Numbered from the stretch's first letter, positions 9,290 through 18,576 are shown. The stretch is DNA of 64,000 nucleotides from Caballeronia pedi (GCF_001544915.2 NZ_FCOE02000003.1:186001-250000); one strand, 5' to 3'. Made by a program: numbers and translations. The notes: generated from the sequence alone by a model not told the origin.

Positions 9290-10189
9290 ATGGCAACCGA
9301 GGACGTCCCGGCGGTCGGGCATGGCGAGCCAAGAATTAGTTCGAGGTGGGGCCAGGAGCGGCGCCTCGAATTTATAGACTTCAGACTCCAGTGGGATGGG
9401 CGGATAAACCGAAGTGCGCTGACCGATTTTTTCGGAATCTCGACGCCGCAGGCTTCGGCAGACATTGCTAAGTACCAAGACCTGCGGCCACAGAACATGG
9501 AATACGACCGCAGCCTGAAGGTTTACGTTAGAGCACATGAGTTCGCCCCTGCGTTCCCGGTAAGCCAGCCTTCGAGGTATCTGAACGAGTTGCTGGCAAC
9601 GGCGACAGGCATTCTGCCGAGAGATGCCACGTTTGTCGGATGGTGGCCCTCCGTCGCGGTCGCGCCATTTCCATCACGCAGGTTGGACGTGGAAGTCCTT
9701 GCTGCCCTTCTAAAAGCAATTCGAAGTCAAGAAGGGCTACGAATCTGCTATCAGTCCATGTCGCGCACTGAACCGACGAGCCGCACTATCTCCCCGCATG
9801 CGCTAGGCTTCGACGGCTTCAGATGGCACGTTCGAGCGTACTGCCACTTGCGAGACCGATTTTTAGATTTTGTCATTGCTCGGATATTGCGTATCGACGG
9901 CACGGAAGCTTCTGGGCAACTGCAAGAGAGGGATAGCGAGTGGCATACGACGGTGACACTCAAGATTGCACCGAACCCAGGCCTCATCGAAGCAAAAAGG
10001 CGAGTTGTTGAGCTTGACTATGGGATGGAAAACGGCGAACTCGAGTTTCGATGCAAGCAAGCGCTGCTGTTTTACTGCATGAAGCACTTGGGACTGGCCG
10101 CTGACTCCGGGGTGAAACCCGAAGAGCAGCAAATAGTGTTGAAGAACCGTGCGGAAGTGGAACGCTTTCTACCCTTCCGCGCACCGTAG
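9290..10189 (+). CDS. capW: WYL-domain transcription regulator CapW of the CBASS operon
   Basis: A 299-residue regulator with an N-terminal winged helix (about 15-95; RSALTDFFGIS then PQASADIAKYQ as the helix-turn-helix) and a WYL domain (about 140-210; GLRICYQSM, then SPHALGFDGFRWHVRAYC, then FLDFVIARI), followed by a C-terminal extension. CapW proteins repress CBASS operons until DNA damage or infection signals relieve them; the WYL pocket probably senses single-stranded DNA or a nucleotide. The start is supported by GGGAG close to the ATG. It is divergent from capV with the dyad at 9233-9259 between the start codons, so it should also control itself. Confidence 0.9.
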   Translation: MATEDVPAVGHGEPRISSRWGQERRLEFIDFRLQWDGRINRSALTDFFGISTPQASADIAKYQDLRPQNMEYDRSLKVYVRAHEFAPAFPVSQPSRYLNELLATATGILPRDATFVGWWPSVAVAPFPSRRLDVEVLAALLKAIRSQEGLRICYQSMSRTEPTSRTISPHALGFDGFRWHVRAYCHLRDRFLDFVIARILRIDGTEASGQLQERDSEWHTTVTLKIAPNPGLIEAKRRVVELDYGMENGELEFRCKQALLFYCMKHLGLAADSGVKPEEQQIVLKNRAEVERFLPFRAP

Positions 10190-10540
10190 CCTTCCGAGCT
10201 TTTTTGTTCGGCTCTTTCGAGCAGAGCGCGATAGCTTGCGTGACGCGACTAATCCATTCACCCTCGTACCTTCGTGAAGCGTAGTTGCCGGATTGTTGCG
10301 ATACCCTTCATGGACGCACGTGCGCTCATTGCGAGAGCCAGTGCCGCAACATGCTCATATAGTCAATTTGCTGCCTTCTCTTTTTTGCTTTTAGAAAAGC
10401 TCTCTTAACGTGGAAGAGCTTTTTTTGACGAACTTAGAGAGTCGTATTTAAATTTAACCGAGAAAATATCTCGATAGTGCAAAGATTGAACATCGCTTCG
10501 CTCAATACTTTGACCAAAATGAACAAACGCGGACATCCGA
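10190..10540. other. Intergenic stretch after capW
   Basis: About 350 bases with no convincing gene. It is AT-richer than the flanks and holds a strong terminator hairpin at 10395-10426, some 200 bases after the capW stop. That distance leaves room for a short untranslated transcript or small RNA, for which I see no other evidence. Confidence 0.4.
10395..10426 (+). terminator. Rho-independent terminator
   Basis: AAAAGCTCT (10395-10403) pairs with AGAGCTTTT (10415-10423) across an 11-base loop and runs into seven consecutive T (10420-10426). It is oriented to stop plus-strand transcription from capW or from an unannotated RNA starting downstream of it. Confidence 0.75.
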
Positions 10541-12154
10541 ATGTCGACCTCACCACGCCCCTTAGAATCGACCGCACCCCTGCCCCAGTCGACCGCTGAA
10601 CAGGCCGCTGCGCCCGAGGCGACTTTCACGGGCGTCTTCGATATCTCCGACGCGGACGGAGTGAACGAATCCGAGCGCCTTCTGATGCGCCTCTGCCGCC
10701 GGTCATTCCTCAGCCTTTGGTCTTTTGCGAATCTGCATACCGACCAAGATATGCGCGGCGGGCGTGGTAGCGCAAAGGAATTCGCCGACGTTCTCGTCGT
10801 TTTTGGGAACGACGTCGTCATCTTTTCTGACAAGCACGTAGCTTTTCAAGAGGACAGAGACCTTGGCGTTGCGTGGCGACGTTGGTACAAACGCGCCGTC
10901 GAAGAATCAGCGAAACAACTGCATGGCGCGATGAGTTGGGCGCGGCGGTTTCCCAAACGTGTGTTTCTTGACACCGCGTGCACACGGCCCTTGCCCGTCG
11001 CTCTTCCGTCGGCGGATTCAGCACGTTTCCACTTGGTGGCTGTGACGCGCGGAAGCTATGAGGCCTGCGCGCGATTTTTCTCGGGAAGTCTCGGCACACT
11101 GCAGATTCGCACCGACGTCAGAGGCTCGGCGCACGCTGACAATCCGTTCTTTGTTGGACTGGTCAATCCGGAAAAGGCCTTTGTCCATGTCTTCGATGAG
11201 TTCTCGCTCGAGATGGTGCTCAAAGAAATGGACACTGCGAGCGACTTCATCTCCTATCTGAAAGACCGCGAGGCGTTTCTCAATCGCCAAGACCGAGTCG
11301 TGTATGCGGCCGGCGAAGAGCAGCTGCTTGCAAGTTACTTGACGAATGGCGACGAATTGGGGCGGAACTTCTTGCCACCAAGCGCGCGGGAGGAGGAAGC
11401 CACAGTCATCGCATTTGACGAGACGCATTACGAGTCTCTGATGTCGAATCCGAGCTTCCGCGAAAAGAAGCGTCTGGACAAGCCCAGTTACCTCTGGGAC
11501 CGGATGGTCGAACGGTTCATCCGTCTCGGCGACCCCGAGTTGATAGCACCGGGGTTCGACCAAGATAATAACGAGACCGAACAAGCGCTGCGGCTTCTGG
11601 CGCGGGAATCACGATTCCGTCGACGCATCTTGGTGGACGCGATACGTGGGGTACTCACGAGAGCCGCGGATGAAGGAAGGCAAGCTGCGCGTGTCTTCAC
11701 CACAGACCAGGACACGTCGCTTGTGTACGTCTTCGTGCTCGTTCCAAAGCGCGCCAACGAAACCTACGATGACTATCGAGGGCATCGAATTGCAGTGCTC
11801 CATGCCTATTGCAAATGTGCAAAACTGCGATTTCCAGAGGGTTCGACATTTATTGGCATCGCATTCGACCATCCGACGAGAGACTATCGCGGCTCCTCTG
11901 AAGACCTCTTTGTGTACATCTGCGAACACCTTGGTGACGAAGAAAGGGAAGAAGCGGAGCGATATCGGCAAGAGCTTGGAATTCTCCCTGACAACATGGA
12001 ATTGAAACGCATGAGCACAGCCGAGTTCCCAGCTTTCGTCACAAAGGCTCAGCCTGTCAAGAATGACACCAAGAGGCCAAGTAAGAACGATGAGCGCAAG
12101 CGCAATCGAAGCAAGATGGCTAAAGCATCGCGGAAGCGCAATCGTAGGCGATGA
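10541..12154 (+). CDS. Uncharacterised protein with a possible PD-(D/E)xK/NERD-like nuclease region
   Basis: A 537-residue soluble protein. The N-terminal third contains GSAKEFADVLVVFG followed by DVVIFSDKHVAF: an acidic pair (Glu80, Asp83), a beta hairpin and a Lys98 after a hydrophobic strand. This recalls NERD and other restriction-endonuclease-like folds, although the usual E-x-K is here S-D-K. The middle has no motif I recognise. The C-terminus (from about 500) is strongly basic, rich in Lys, Arg and Asn, and could bind nucleic acid. It is alone on the plus strand, between the capW region and an H-NS gene. A defence role by location is speculative. Confidence 0.6.
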   Translation: MSTSPRPLESTAPLPQSTAEQAAAPEATFTGVFDISDADGVNESERLLMRLCRRSFLSLWSFANLHTDQDMRGGRGSAKEFADVLVVFGNDVVIFSDKHVAFQEDRDLGVAWRRWYKRAVEESAKQLHGAMSWARRFPKRVFLDTACTRPLPVALPSADSARFHLVAVTRGSYEACARFFSGSLGTLQIRTDVRGSAHADNPFFVGLVNPEKAFVHVFDEFSLEMVLKEMDTASDFISYLKDREAFLNRQDRVVYAAGEEQLLASYLTNGDELGRNFLPPSAREEEATVIAFDETHYESLMSNPSFREKKRLDKPSYLWDRMVERFIRLGDPELIAPGFDQDNNETEQALRLLARESRFRRRILVDAIRGVLTRAADEGRQAARVFTTDQDTSLVYVFVLVPKRANETYDDYRGHRIAVLHAYCKCAKLRFPEGSTFIGIAFDHPTRDYRGSSEDLFVYICEHLGDEEREEAERYRQELGILPDNMELKRMSTAEFPAFVTKAQPVKNDTKRPSKNDERKRNRSKMAKASRKRNRRR

Positions 12155-12282
12155 GCAGCATCAGTCCTCATGTGCCGGCTCCAAAAACGGCGCCGGCACA
12201 AATTGTTCTTCTCACTGCGTTCACAAACGAGGAGCCCGCTAAACTCTGCGGACTGCCATCAGCCGGCCTTAGGTCAATGCTT

Positions 12283-13305
12283 TCAAGTAGCAAAAGTGCC
12301 GGCGTCGACTTCGCTTGTGCTCGCAGGGAGCAACGTCGTCGAGTCCACGGCGTTCTCCGACGTCGCCTTGCCAGCAGCGCCCTTCGTCCCGACCTTCTTG
12401 GTTGCAGCCTTCTTGCCCCCAGCCTGCGGTCCCTTCTTCGCTGCGGACGTCGACTTCTTCGCAGCAGCTTTTTTGCTGACAGCAGTCTTCGCCGACGTCG
12501 CCGAAGCTTTCTTCGCCGCCCCCTTCTCGGCAGATGTCGTCGCCGTGCTCTTCTTCGCCCCTGCCTTCTTCACCGCGACTGCCTTCGGTGCACTTTCCTT
12601 GCCATCAGCAGCCGTGGCCGCAGCGCCGTCAATAAGGAACTTCGTCCTGTCTCGGGCACCAGCTAGCCAAGCTGGCGCTTTCCCACGGCCGCTCCACGTC
12701 GCCCCGGATTTCGGGTCGCGATATTTCGCAGGCTGAGGTCCACGAATATAATTGCCCACAGACTTCGCCGAATTTTTATCTACAGCGGGCGCGGCCGTCG
12801 CATTGCCATCAATTAGAAACCGGTCGCGATTTTTCGCAGTCGCCAACCATCCCGGCGCTTTTCCACGACCACTCCACGTCGCCCCGGACTTCGGGTTGCG
12901 GTACAGCGCGGGCTGCGGACCGCGCACATAGTTGCCGACAGCCTTCGGCGACGCTTTGCCGGCAGTCGGGACCGCTGCCGCATCGCCATCAATTAAAAAT
13001 TTGTCGCGATACTTTGCGCTTGCAATCCATCCCGGCGCGCGGCCATGTCCGCTCCAAGTCGCTCCAGACTTCGGGTCACGATACTTCGCATTCGACGCTG
13101 TCTTGTCCGAAGCTGACTTCATCTCCATTTTGCCGCCATGCTTCCTGCCACCAACCGCCGAGCAAAGGTCATCCATCGATATCCCGTGCTCTGCCATCAG
13201 AGTGTGAATCCCGGCAATGACGCTCGCCGATTTCTTCTTGGTGATTGCCTCCGCTTCAGCTTGAAGTTTCGCAATCTTCGCCTGAATCGACTGCAGCGTA
13301 GCCAT
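12283..13305 (-). CDS. H-NS family protein with three C-terminal DNA-binding modules and a Lys/Ala tail
   Basis: A 340-residue nucleoid protein. Residues 1-45 form the coiled-coil oligomerisation part (IQAKIAKLQAEAEAI). Then come three near-identical copies of the H-NS DNA-binding module (YRDPKSGATWSGHGRAPGW, next YRNPKSGATWSGRGKAPGW, next YRDPKSGATWSGRGKAPAW), each ending in a KFLIDG/RFLIDG-type segment and spaced about 60-65 residues. About 90 residues of histone-H1-like Lys/Ala/Thr repeats follow. Ordinary H-NS has one module and about 100-135 residues. Such proteins silence AT-rich acquired DNA, fitting its place beside the defence island. The ATG at 13305 has AGGGGAAA just upstream. Confidence 0.93.
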   Translation of the reverse strand: MATLQSIQAKIAKLQAEAEAITKKKSASVIAGIHTLMAEHGISMDDLCSAVGGRKHGGKMEMKSASDKTASNAKYRDPKSGATWSGHGRAPGWIASAKYRDKFLIDGDAAAVPTAGKASPKAVGNYVRGPQPALYRNPKSGATWSGRGKAPGWLATAKNRDRFLIDGNATAAPAVDKNSAKSVGNYIRGPQPAKYRDPKSGATWSGRGKAPAWLAGARDRTKFLIDGAAATAADGKESAPKAVAVKKAGAKKSTATTSAEKGAAKKASATSAKTAVSKKAAAKKSTSAAKKGPQAGGKKAATKKVGTKGAAGKATSENAVDSTTLLPASTSEVDAGTFAT

Positions 13306-13493
13306 GACTTTCCCCTTTCGTGATTGCAATCAACGCACTATGCCATATGCGCATTGAACAATGCGAGTTCTCGGCCTAGAGCGATGCTCTAATGAAGCGC
13401 GGAGAGTAGTTTTTCTGACAACAACAGTCATTGCGAAATTGCTTGTAAGTCACCGAAGCAATTAAGGGTTTGCCTCATTCAGCCGATACGACC

Positions 13494-14927
13494 TTATTGC
13501 CGCGTCGGGTGGTACCACATAGACTTATTGGCGGCAGCCGAAGCTTCCTCCTTCTTCACGAGAGCCCAAAGGAGCGTGAAAGCTCTCTCGCGCGCCAGCT
13601 CAACGCTGTTCGTCGCTCGGCCAACTTCCATCAGCGCTGCGAACCCGTCGGCGTCGGGCCGCTGCTCGAAACGCAACCAAGCATACAAATTCGCTTCCAC
13701 CGACTCATCCCGGCGCAAATACTCCTGCACGCAGAAGTCGAGCAGGCGCCGGTCCGGGTCTTTGAAGGTGGCGAGTCCTTGCCGAGCCCAATCAAGGCCC
13801 TCATCGAACCGACCGTTCTGGGAGCAGGTTTCTGCAATCAGCAGATAACGATACGGTGCCGAGAGGTCCTTTTGCCGAATTGCAATCAGCTCGTCGACGT
13901 CCCTATCGTGCTCCGCAAGTGCCAACATCGCATGTTCGAGCCGCATTCGATTGCCTTCGAACGTTCGGCGCAGTCCGTCGCTGGGCGACAGGCTTGGGAG
14001 CTGGCGCCATTGCTCCTCGACAAGTTGTCGGTATCTCTGTAATCCGGCATCGCCGAGTGGCTCTTCGTAGGCCGGTATCACGTCATAGAAAGTGTCCCAT
14101 AGGCCTCCTATTTGGAAGCGGAATAGACGCTCAGCAAGTTTGATTGGGTCCGGCGAGGTTTGTCGGCAGGCCTCGAGATGAACCGCTGCCAGCTCGAGAA
14201 TGCCTGGCATCACATCGCCGTTCGAATCATCAATCTGTTCGAGGCTCTTTTCGGCGCCGGCAATGGCCAGTTCCGCAAGTTCTACCACGTCCGAGGCCGC
14301 AGACCTGCTGAGTCGTTGGCGAAGCGCGTCGGCGAGCGAGAATAGTCCGTCGCCGTATGCACCAGACTCACGCCAATCAAGCGGTCGACCGATTCTTGTC
14401 GCCTCCCTTACCGCCGCCTTCATGCCGGGTAGGTCGTGAGCGCTGGCCGCTCGCGCTGCAAAAAGCAATTTGTCGCGCAGCACCATGTCGCGCTCAACCG
14501 CATCGAGTAGCAGTTCTCGCATGGCGTCGTCGTCCAACGTCGCCACGTACTCGGCGATAAGCTCTTCGGCGGTCTTGCGCTTCTTTCTGGTCTTCGTCGG
14601 CTCTGACTCATCCGGATGAAAGACCTCAACGCCGGAATTTTCGAGCCAGGAGAGCGCAACAGCCACGACATGCTTGCAAAAGGTCCCTGATTGTCCAACC
14701 GGACAATCGCAACTGTAGTCAAGTTCTCCGTCGAGTCCGACCTTCATTTCGACGCTGTAACGGGTCGAACCGTTGACGGTTGCACGCAAGGCTCCGCCGC
14801 TCTCGTCGAGTCGTGATACGGCTCCCTCATGGAAGTACGCTTTCCCGCGAGCGAACGTCTTGAAGTCGGCGAGAGACTGCAATTCGTCCAGTGTCAGCAC
14901 ATCGCGGAAATGAGTTTGGCTGGTCAT
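13494..14927 (-). CDS. SWIM zinc-finger protein
   Basis: A 477-residue protein from the ATG at 14927. Near residue 65-90 it carries a SWIM finger, CDCPVGQSGTFCKH (C-x-C-x8-C-x-H), a zinc motif for DNA or protein contacts. A charged stretch (KTRKKRKTAEEL) follows, then a long helical region (EYVATLDDDAMRELLLDAV and later repeats) like the tandem-helix C-terminal half common in bacterial SWIM proteins. The substrate or partner is unknown. A TTG eight codons upstream is also in frame. A small frame ends 20 bases upstream and may form an operon with it. Confidence 0.85.
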   Translation of the reverse strand: MTSQTHFRDVLTLDELQSLADFKTFARGKAYFHEGAVSRLDESGGALRATVNGSTRYSVEMKVGLDGELDYSCDCPVGQSGTFCKHVVAVALSWLENSGVEVFHPDESEPTKTRKKRKTAEELIAEYVATLDDDAMRELLLDAVERDMVLRDKLLFAARAASAHDLPGMKAAVREATRIGRPLDWRESGAYGDGLFSLADALRQRLSRSAASDVVELAELAIAGAEKSLEQIDDSNGDVMPGILELAAVHLEACRQTSPDPIKLAERLFRFQIGGLWDTFYDVIPAYEEPLGDAGLQRYRQLVEEQWRQLPSLSPSDGLRRTFEGNRMRLEHAMLALAEHDRDVDELIAIRQKDLSAPYRYLLIAETCSQNGRFDEGLDWARQGLATFKDPDRRLLDFCVQEYLRRDESVEANLYAWLRFEQRPDADGFAALMEVGRATNSVELARERAFTLLWALVKKEEASAAANKSMWYHPTRQ

Positions 14928-14947
14928 GAGTTTGCGTCGGCGGGTCG

Positions 14948-15226
14948 TCAATCCACATTGTAGTCAACCCATATCGCGCTCTCACGGCGCCGCGCTTCGC
15001 CTGCACGAGCTTCGCGTTGTGCGCCCCAACAGATTTGATTCCACGAAGCCGCCGGCAAAAGGCACAGGCGGTTGCCCTTCCATGCCACGTCAGCTCTGGG
15101 ATAGAGGCAGAAGGCCGCATTGTCCTCCAAGTGGTCTTCGGCACGTTTTCCCGCGACGCGCGGTCCGGAAACGACAGAATGTTTTCCACCGGACAGACGT
15201 CCTTTGCCAAGGCCCCTACGCTGCAA
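14948..15226 (-). CDS. Possible small protein upstream of the SWIM gene
   Basis: A 92-codon frame from a TTG whose stop lies 20 bases before the SWIM gene start. The C-terminal two thirds looks protein-like, with an aromatic and Cys-rich stretch (AAFCLYPRADVAWKGNRLC, then AASWNQICWGAQ) and G/C-ending codons. The N-terminal part is less convincing and another frame overlaps it. I do not recognise a family. It may be real and co-transcribed with the SWIM gene. Confidence 0.35.
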   Translation of the reverse strand: MQRRGLGKGRLSGGKHSVVSGPRVAGKRAEDHLEDNAAFCLYPRADVAWKGNRLCLLPAASWNQICWGAQREARAGEARRRESAIWVDYNVD

Positions 15227-15269
15227 CCCATTGGGGAACGATTTTTACAAAAGCAGAAGGTCACAACCA

Positions 15270-15737
15270 GTGCCCAGGCCGGCTATACACAACAAATCAT
15301 TTGGAGCGACAATCGTCCAAGAGTTGCTCCGCGAGACCCGCGCCGTAGGCTTTGCATTCGCGGGCCTCGGCGTCGGCACGGGCGTTGGGCTTTTGGCGGC
15401 CGCCATGCTTTGGGCTGCCGACATCGACATTGTTCAGTGGGGCACCGCTTCCGTCACGTGTATGGCTGCCGGCATGTTCCTCGGCTTCACGCTGGTCGTA
15501 GGGTACGGCATTCGTCTGAGAACAACCCACGGCCGCCTAATTTCGCTCGGAAAAGACATCGAGGCGTGGTTCACGTGTGCCGGCGCTATTGGCGAGGCAA
15601 CCAACGTCGAACCGCCAAGTTTCGGAAAGGCCGCGAAGCGCACGCACTCGGATACGTACCCGGCGGAGCTTGAGCACGATGCGGAGAAGCAGGCTACTGC
15701 TCTCCTTGTGCGCTTCATGCTGCCGCGCAAGCAATAA
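15270..15737 (+). CDS. Small membrane protein, unknown function
   Basis: A GTG at 15270 preceded by AGAAGG gives 155 residues; the frame also extends upstream to 15120 without a ribosome site. Two hydrophobic segments are visible, FAFAGLGVGTGVGLLAAAML and CMAAGMFLGFTLVVGYGI, followed by a soluble tail of about 75 residues. No family recognised. It is divergent from the SWIM operon. Confidence 0.5.
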   Translation: MPRPAIHNKSFGATIVQELLRETRAVGFAFAGLGVGTGVGLLAAAMLWAADIDIVQWGTASVTCMAAGMFLGFTLVVGYGIRLRTTHGRLISLGKDIEAWFTCAGAIGEATNVEPPSFGKAAKRTHSDTYPAELEHDAEKQATALLVRFMLPRKQ

Positions 15738-15962
15738 CGCTCCGTCCGACTCCGAAGCATCTTTGCTCACGGCGCGTCGATAACGAGCCGGCAACTCACC
15801 CCGCACACACGCCAAAAGCACTGCGTCCTGAGAGACGCTTTTAAGAGGCGCTGACCGGCGTGTTCGCGGCTGCACAAGGTTTGCGTTGACGCCGTCGCCC
15901 GATGCTCAAGCCTCGAGCCGATTTGATTGCTGCCCGCAGACTGACCGTGCCGACGCCGTCGC

Positions 15963-16226
15963 TCAGCGCATGACTGTCGGCTGCATCTGCCCGTGCTCCT
16001 GCAATTGCGCCTCAGCGGCAGCTTGCTTGCGCTTCTCCTTGGCGAGATGCCGCCCGGCGACACAGCCACCGACGGCGCCGACTACAGCGTGATGCCCAGC
16101 ATAGTGACCAGCGACACCACCGACTACCGCCCCTTTCAAGCAACCTTCAGCACTCGCGGCGCCGGCAGATGCAAGCAGAGCACTTCCCAACAGGACCAAA
16201 AACATGTTTTTCATTGATTCACTCAT
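15963..16226 (-). CDS. Small secreted glycine-zipper protein
   Basis: About 87 residues. An N-terminal signal peptide (MFLVLLGSALLASAGAASA) precedes a Gly/Ala/Val segment, GAVVGGVAGHYAGHHAVVGAVGG, in the pattern of glycine-zipper membrane-associated proteins, and a basic, Gln-rich tail. Such proteins usually sit in the envelope; the specific role is unknown. The start could be the ATG at 16226 or the one four codons later at 16214. Confidence 0.6.
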   Translation of the reverse strand: MSESMKNMFLVLLGSALLASAGAASAEGCLKGAVVGGVAGHYAGHHAVVGAVGGCVAGRHLAKEKRKQAAAEAQLQEHGQMQPTVMR

Positions 16227-16392
16227 TTTCGTTGCGAGTGTGGCGACATCCGACACCCGTGTCGCGGGCTATGCCCAGAACATCAGTTCCTTGTTAAACA
16301 AACTACGTAAGCCCTAACCGCTGCTCGCGCAGGTGCATTCGCGCCCGCAACGCCGAAGAGAAATCACCCATTCGGCGCTGCGGGTTTCAAAT

Positions 16393-16722
16393 TCACTGAC
16401 CGATTTGCCGACTTACCCGATTCTCCTGCTGGTTGAGCGCTCGGTCTTCTTGACGGGTGATGTGGCCGCCGTTTTGGCTCGCCATCAGACGTTCCTCATG
16501 ACGCACTTGATGGTCTTCGCGATGCAGCCGCATCGCCTCGCCACGCGACAGTTCGCCTTCCCGGACTTCTTGATGGATTCGGCGGTCCTGATTGGCCAGC
16601 CGCTGATTAACCTCAGCGCGACGCGGATGCGATGCATCCCAATTGGTTGCAGCCGATGCGGTTCCCGCGAACGCGATTGACAGCGCGGCGATTGCTGCGA
16701 GCTTCTGAGTGAGCGTTTTCAT
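16393..16722 (-). CDS. Small periplasmic protein with charged helices
   Basis: A 109-residue protein with a clear signal peptide (MKTLTQKLAAIAALSIAFAGTASA) and a mature part rich in His, Arg, Gln and Glu (HPRRAEVNQRLANQDRR, then HREDHQVRHEERLM). The start has GGGAGATAAGC directly before the ATG. Its mature part is helical and resembles small envelope stress proteins in composition, but I cannot assign a family. It is probably transcribed as a single gene. Confidence 0.7.
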   Translation of the reverse strand: MKTLTQKLAAIAALSIAFAGTASAATNWDASHPRRAEVNQRLANQDRRIHQEVREGELSRGEAMRLHREDHQVRHEERLMASQNGGHITRQEDRALNQQENRVSRQIGQ

Positions 16723-17023
16723 GCTTATCTCCCGTCGAGTCGATGAGACGGCTTCGTGCCGTTCATTGCATCAACGCGCCCCTTGTCCGCCTTGTTGACG
16801 TTGCATATGTGAGTTGTGAAACCGAGTATTTCGGGCTAGCTGGACTTCGCGGAGTTAAGCCGGAACGAGCCCTTGGTCAACGTGTCGAACGCGCGTTGAG
16901 ATGGCGCCTTGCTGGGGCGCCCGCACGGACTGCGACGACGAGCGTCGCCGGCGAGAGCGACATCCGTTCGCCTTGGGAGTAAGCTTCTGCACTGAGCCCA
17001 TATCCTTGGACGGAGACGGCAAG

Positions 17024-17362
17024 ATGGGGAACGCTTTAGCTTCGACTTCCGGCTTCGACGGGCATACGCCCGAGTCGCTGCGCACACTGGCCGCATATCT
17101 AGAAATTTCTCTCGAAGAGGGCAAGTGCGTGGTCGTGATGCGCCGAGGCACCGACCTCTGTTCTGTGCTAGTCGGTGACCCCGCCGACGAAGACGGCAAA
17201 CTGACTGACCACGGAACAATCGCTGCAGGTGTAGTGGACGAATTGCTTAAACTGACTCATGTGGGTTTGAACCGAATAACGGTCGACGACCAGACTTACC
17301 GCTTTTTTCGAAGCTTTACGCTAATCTCTGACGTCGGCGCGGTGGTGTTTACTCCGGCGTAA
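17024..17362 (+). CDS. Small hypothetical protein
   Basis: The ATG at 17024 with GGAG eight bases upstream gives 112 residues; the frame is open further upstream but without a ribosome site. It reads as a compact alpha/beta protein (SLRTLAAYLEISLEEGKCVVV, later VGLNRITVDDQTYRFFRSF). No family recognised, no membrane segment. Confidence 0.6.
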   Translation: MGNALASTSGFDGHTPESLRTLAAYLEISLEEGKCVVVMRRGTDLCSVLVGDPADEDGKLTDHGTIAAGVVDELLKLTHVGLNRITVDDQTYRFFRSFTLISDVGAVVFTPA

Positions 17363-18102
17363 GCCGTAACGGGTCGCCGGCTATGTCAACGGCGACTATC
17401 CGCGCCGGTCGGTGCGCTATTCAAGTTCGACCAGTTGGTACGTACTTAAGCGCCGCACACGACTCTGCCATTCAGCAATCGCGGCCTCATGGCCGCCCAC
17501 TTTTGCTGCCGAGCCCGGGACGGTCGAACGTTGCGACGGCATCACCTTGGAACCTCGCAAGTGCGATGAGCAAACATCGGCTTGCGACGCGTTCCTCAAC
17601 GCAAGAGCCGACAGAAAGCTGCTGCGTCGTGGAGAAGTTCGCGTTTTGCAATGAGATGGTCGGACGCGCGCCGGTCTTGAATTAAACCGCACGTGAAGGT
17701 GTGGACAAGGGAACGGTCTTCCCTCTTGCCAACCGCTTCTCGCGCGATGATAGACGCAGTCGGTGTGTGCTTCTCGGCGGGTCTGGCTCCATCTCGGTCC
17801 TTGAACGTCTTCATGCGCGAGCCGGACCACAGCTCTTTTGTCGCCGTACAAGACACGGGAAACCCGGTTGCCATACAGTATTGCCGTTCGGAATGTGACC
17901 GCAGTACCTTCCTTGAAAACTCGGCGCGTGCCGATGAACCTTGAAAGATATCGCCCATCATACGCACTCAGGTCGGCCGAAATGGAAGGCAATTGGACAT
18001 CAGTCTCGAAGCTCAAGCGGCACATTCGGTAGTCGACGCTGCAGTACACTGCAAGCTACGGTGCTTAACGAATCCGCGGGTCGAGTGTTTGGAGCACTTC
18101 AG
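17363..18102. other. 740-base stretch without a convincing gene
   Basis: Several overlapping frames occur on both strands (minus 17596-17967 and 17417-18049, plus 17693-17944). The plus frame from 17693 has a plausible C-terminal half (VFMREPDHSSFVAVQDTG) but no good start. I cannot choose between them, and the stretch may be decayed. The right end carries the ribosome site of the receiver-domain gene. Confidence 0.35.
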
Positions 18103-18462
18103 ATGAAACTCCTCTTGGTAGACGATTACAGCGCTACGACCGATTTGCTCGCCGATATCGCGCGCTCGAGGGGACACCAAGTGACGCTTGCATGCAATGC
18201 CGCAGAGGCGTTGGTTGCGACGAGCGGCGAAGGCGTATTCGAGCTGATTCTCCTGGACATCGGGCTACCGGACATCAACGGTCACGAGCTGTGTATGCGA
18301 CTTCGTGCGTCAGAAAAATACGCATCCCGGTCCATCTTTTCCCTCACGGCGCACGACGACGTCGGCGAACGCTTCGAGATGTCGTGTTTCGATGGTCAAC
18401 TTTTGAAGCCTCTTTCGCTTAACGATTTCGAGTCGTTGCTCGCGAGTAGCGGGCGGACGTAA
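18103..18462 (+). CDS. Stand-alone response-regulator receiver domain
   Basis: A 119-residue REC domain without output domain. Visible are the acidic pair in LLVDDYS (residues 7-8), the phosphoacceptor Asp in LILLDIGLPD (about 51), the Thr in FSLTAHD and the Lys in LLKPLS (about 101). The ATG at 18103 has GGAG eight bases upstream. No histidine kinase is nearby, so it probably acts in a phosphorelay or binds a partner elsewhere. The closest relatives by eye are CheY/REC modules attached to hybrid kinases. Confidence 0.85.
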   Translation: MKLLLVDDYSATTDLLADIARSRGHQVTLACNAAEALVATSGEGVFELILLDIGLPDINGHELCMRLRASEKYASRSIFSLTAHDDVGERFEMSCFDGQLLKPLSLNDFESLLASSGRT

Positions 18463-18576
18463 GCCGCGCTCTTAATGGGGAGTTTCCTCGGGATGGATTG
18501 CTCAGCGAATCCATTCGGGTCGCAACATCGCCTTCCCGGAGCCTAGTCGCGACATACTTTTGAAAGTAACCTGCCG

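Noticed and set aside
9221..9290. Full sigma70 promoters for capV and capW
   Set aside because: -10-like hexamers are present but no matching -35 at 16-18 bases; reported only as part of the operator region.
12151..12736. Plus-strand Arg/Ala-rich frames opposite the H-NS gene
   Set aside because: Low-complexity antisense of the Lys/Ala tail; not independent coding.
14827..15264. Minus frame overlapping the SWIM gene start
   Set aside because: It runs across the start of a well-supported gene in another frame and lacks motifs.
17417..18049. Minus-strand frame of 210 codons and competing plus frames
   Set aside because: None has a ribosome site or family motif and they overlap each other; left unassigned.
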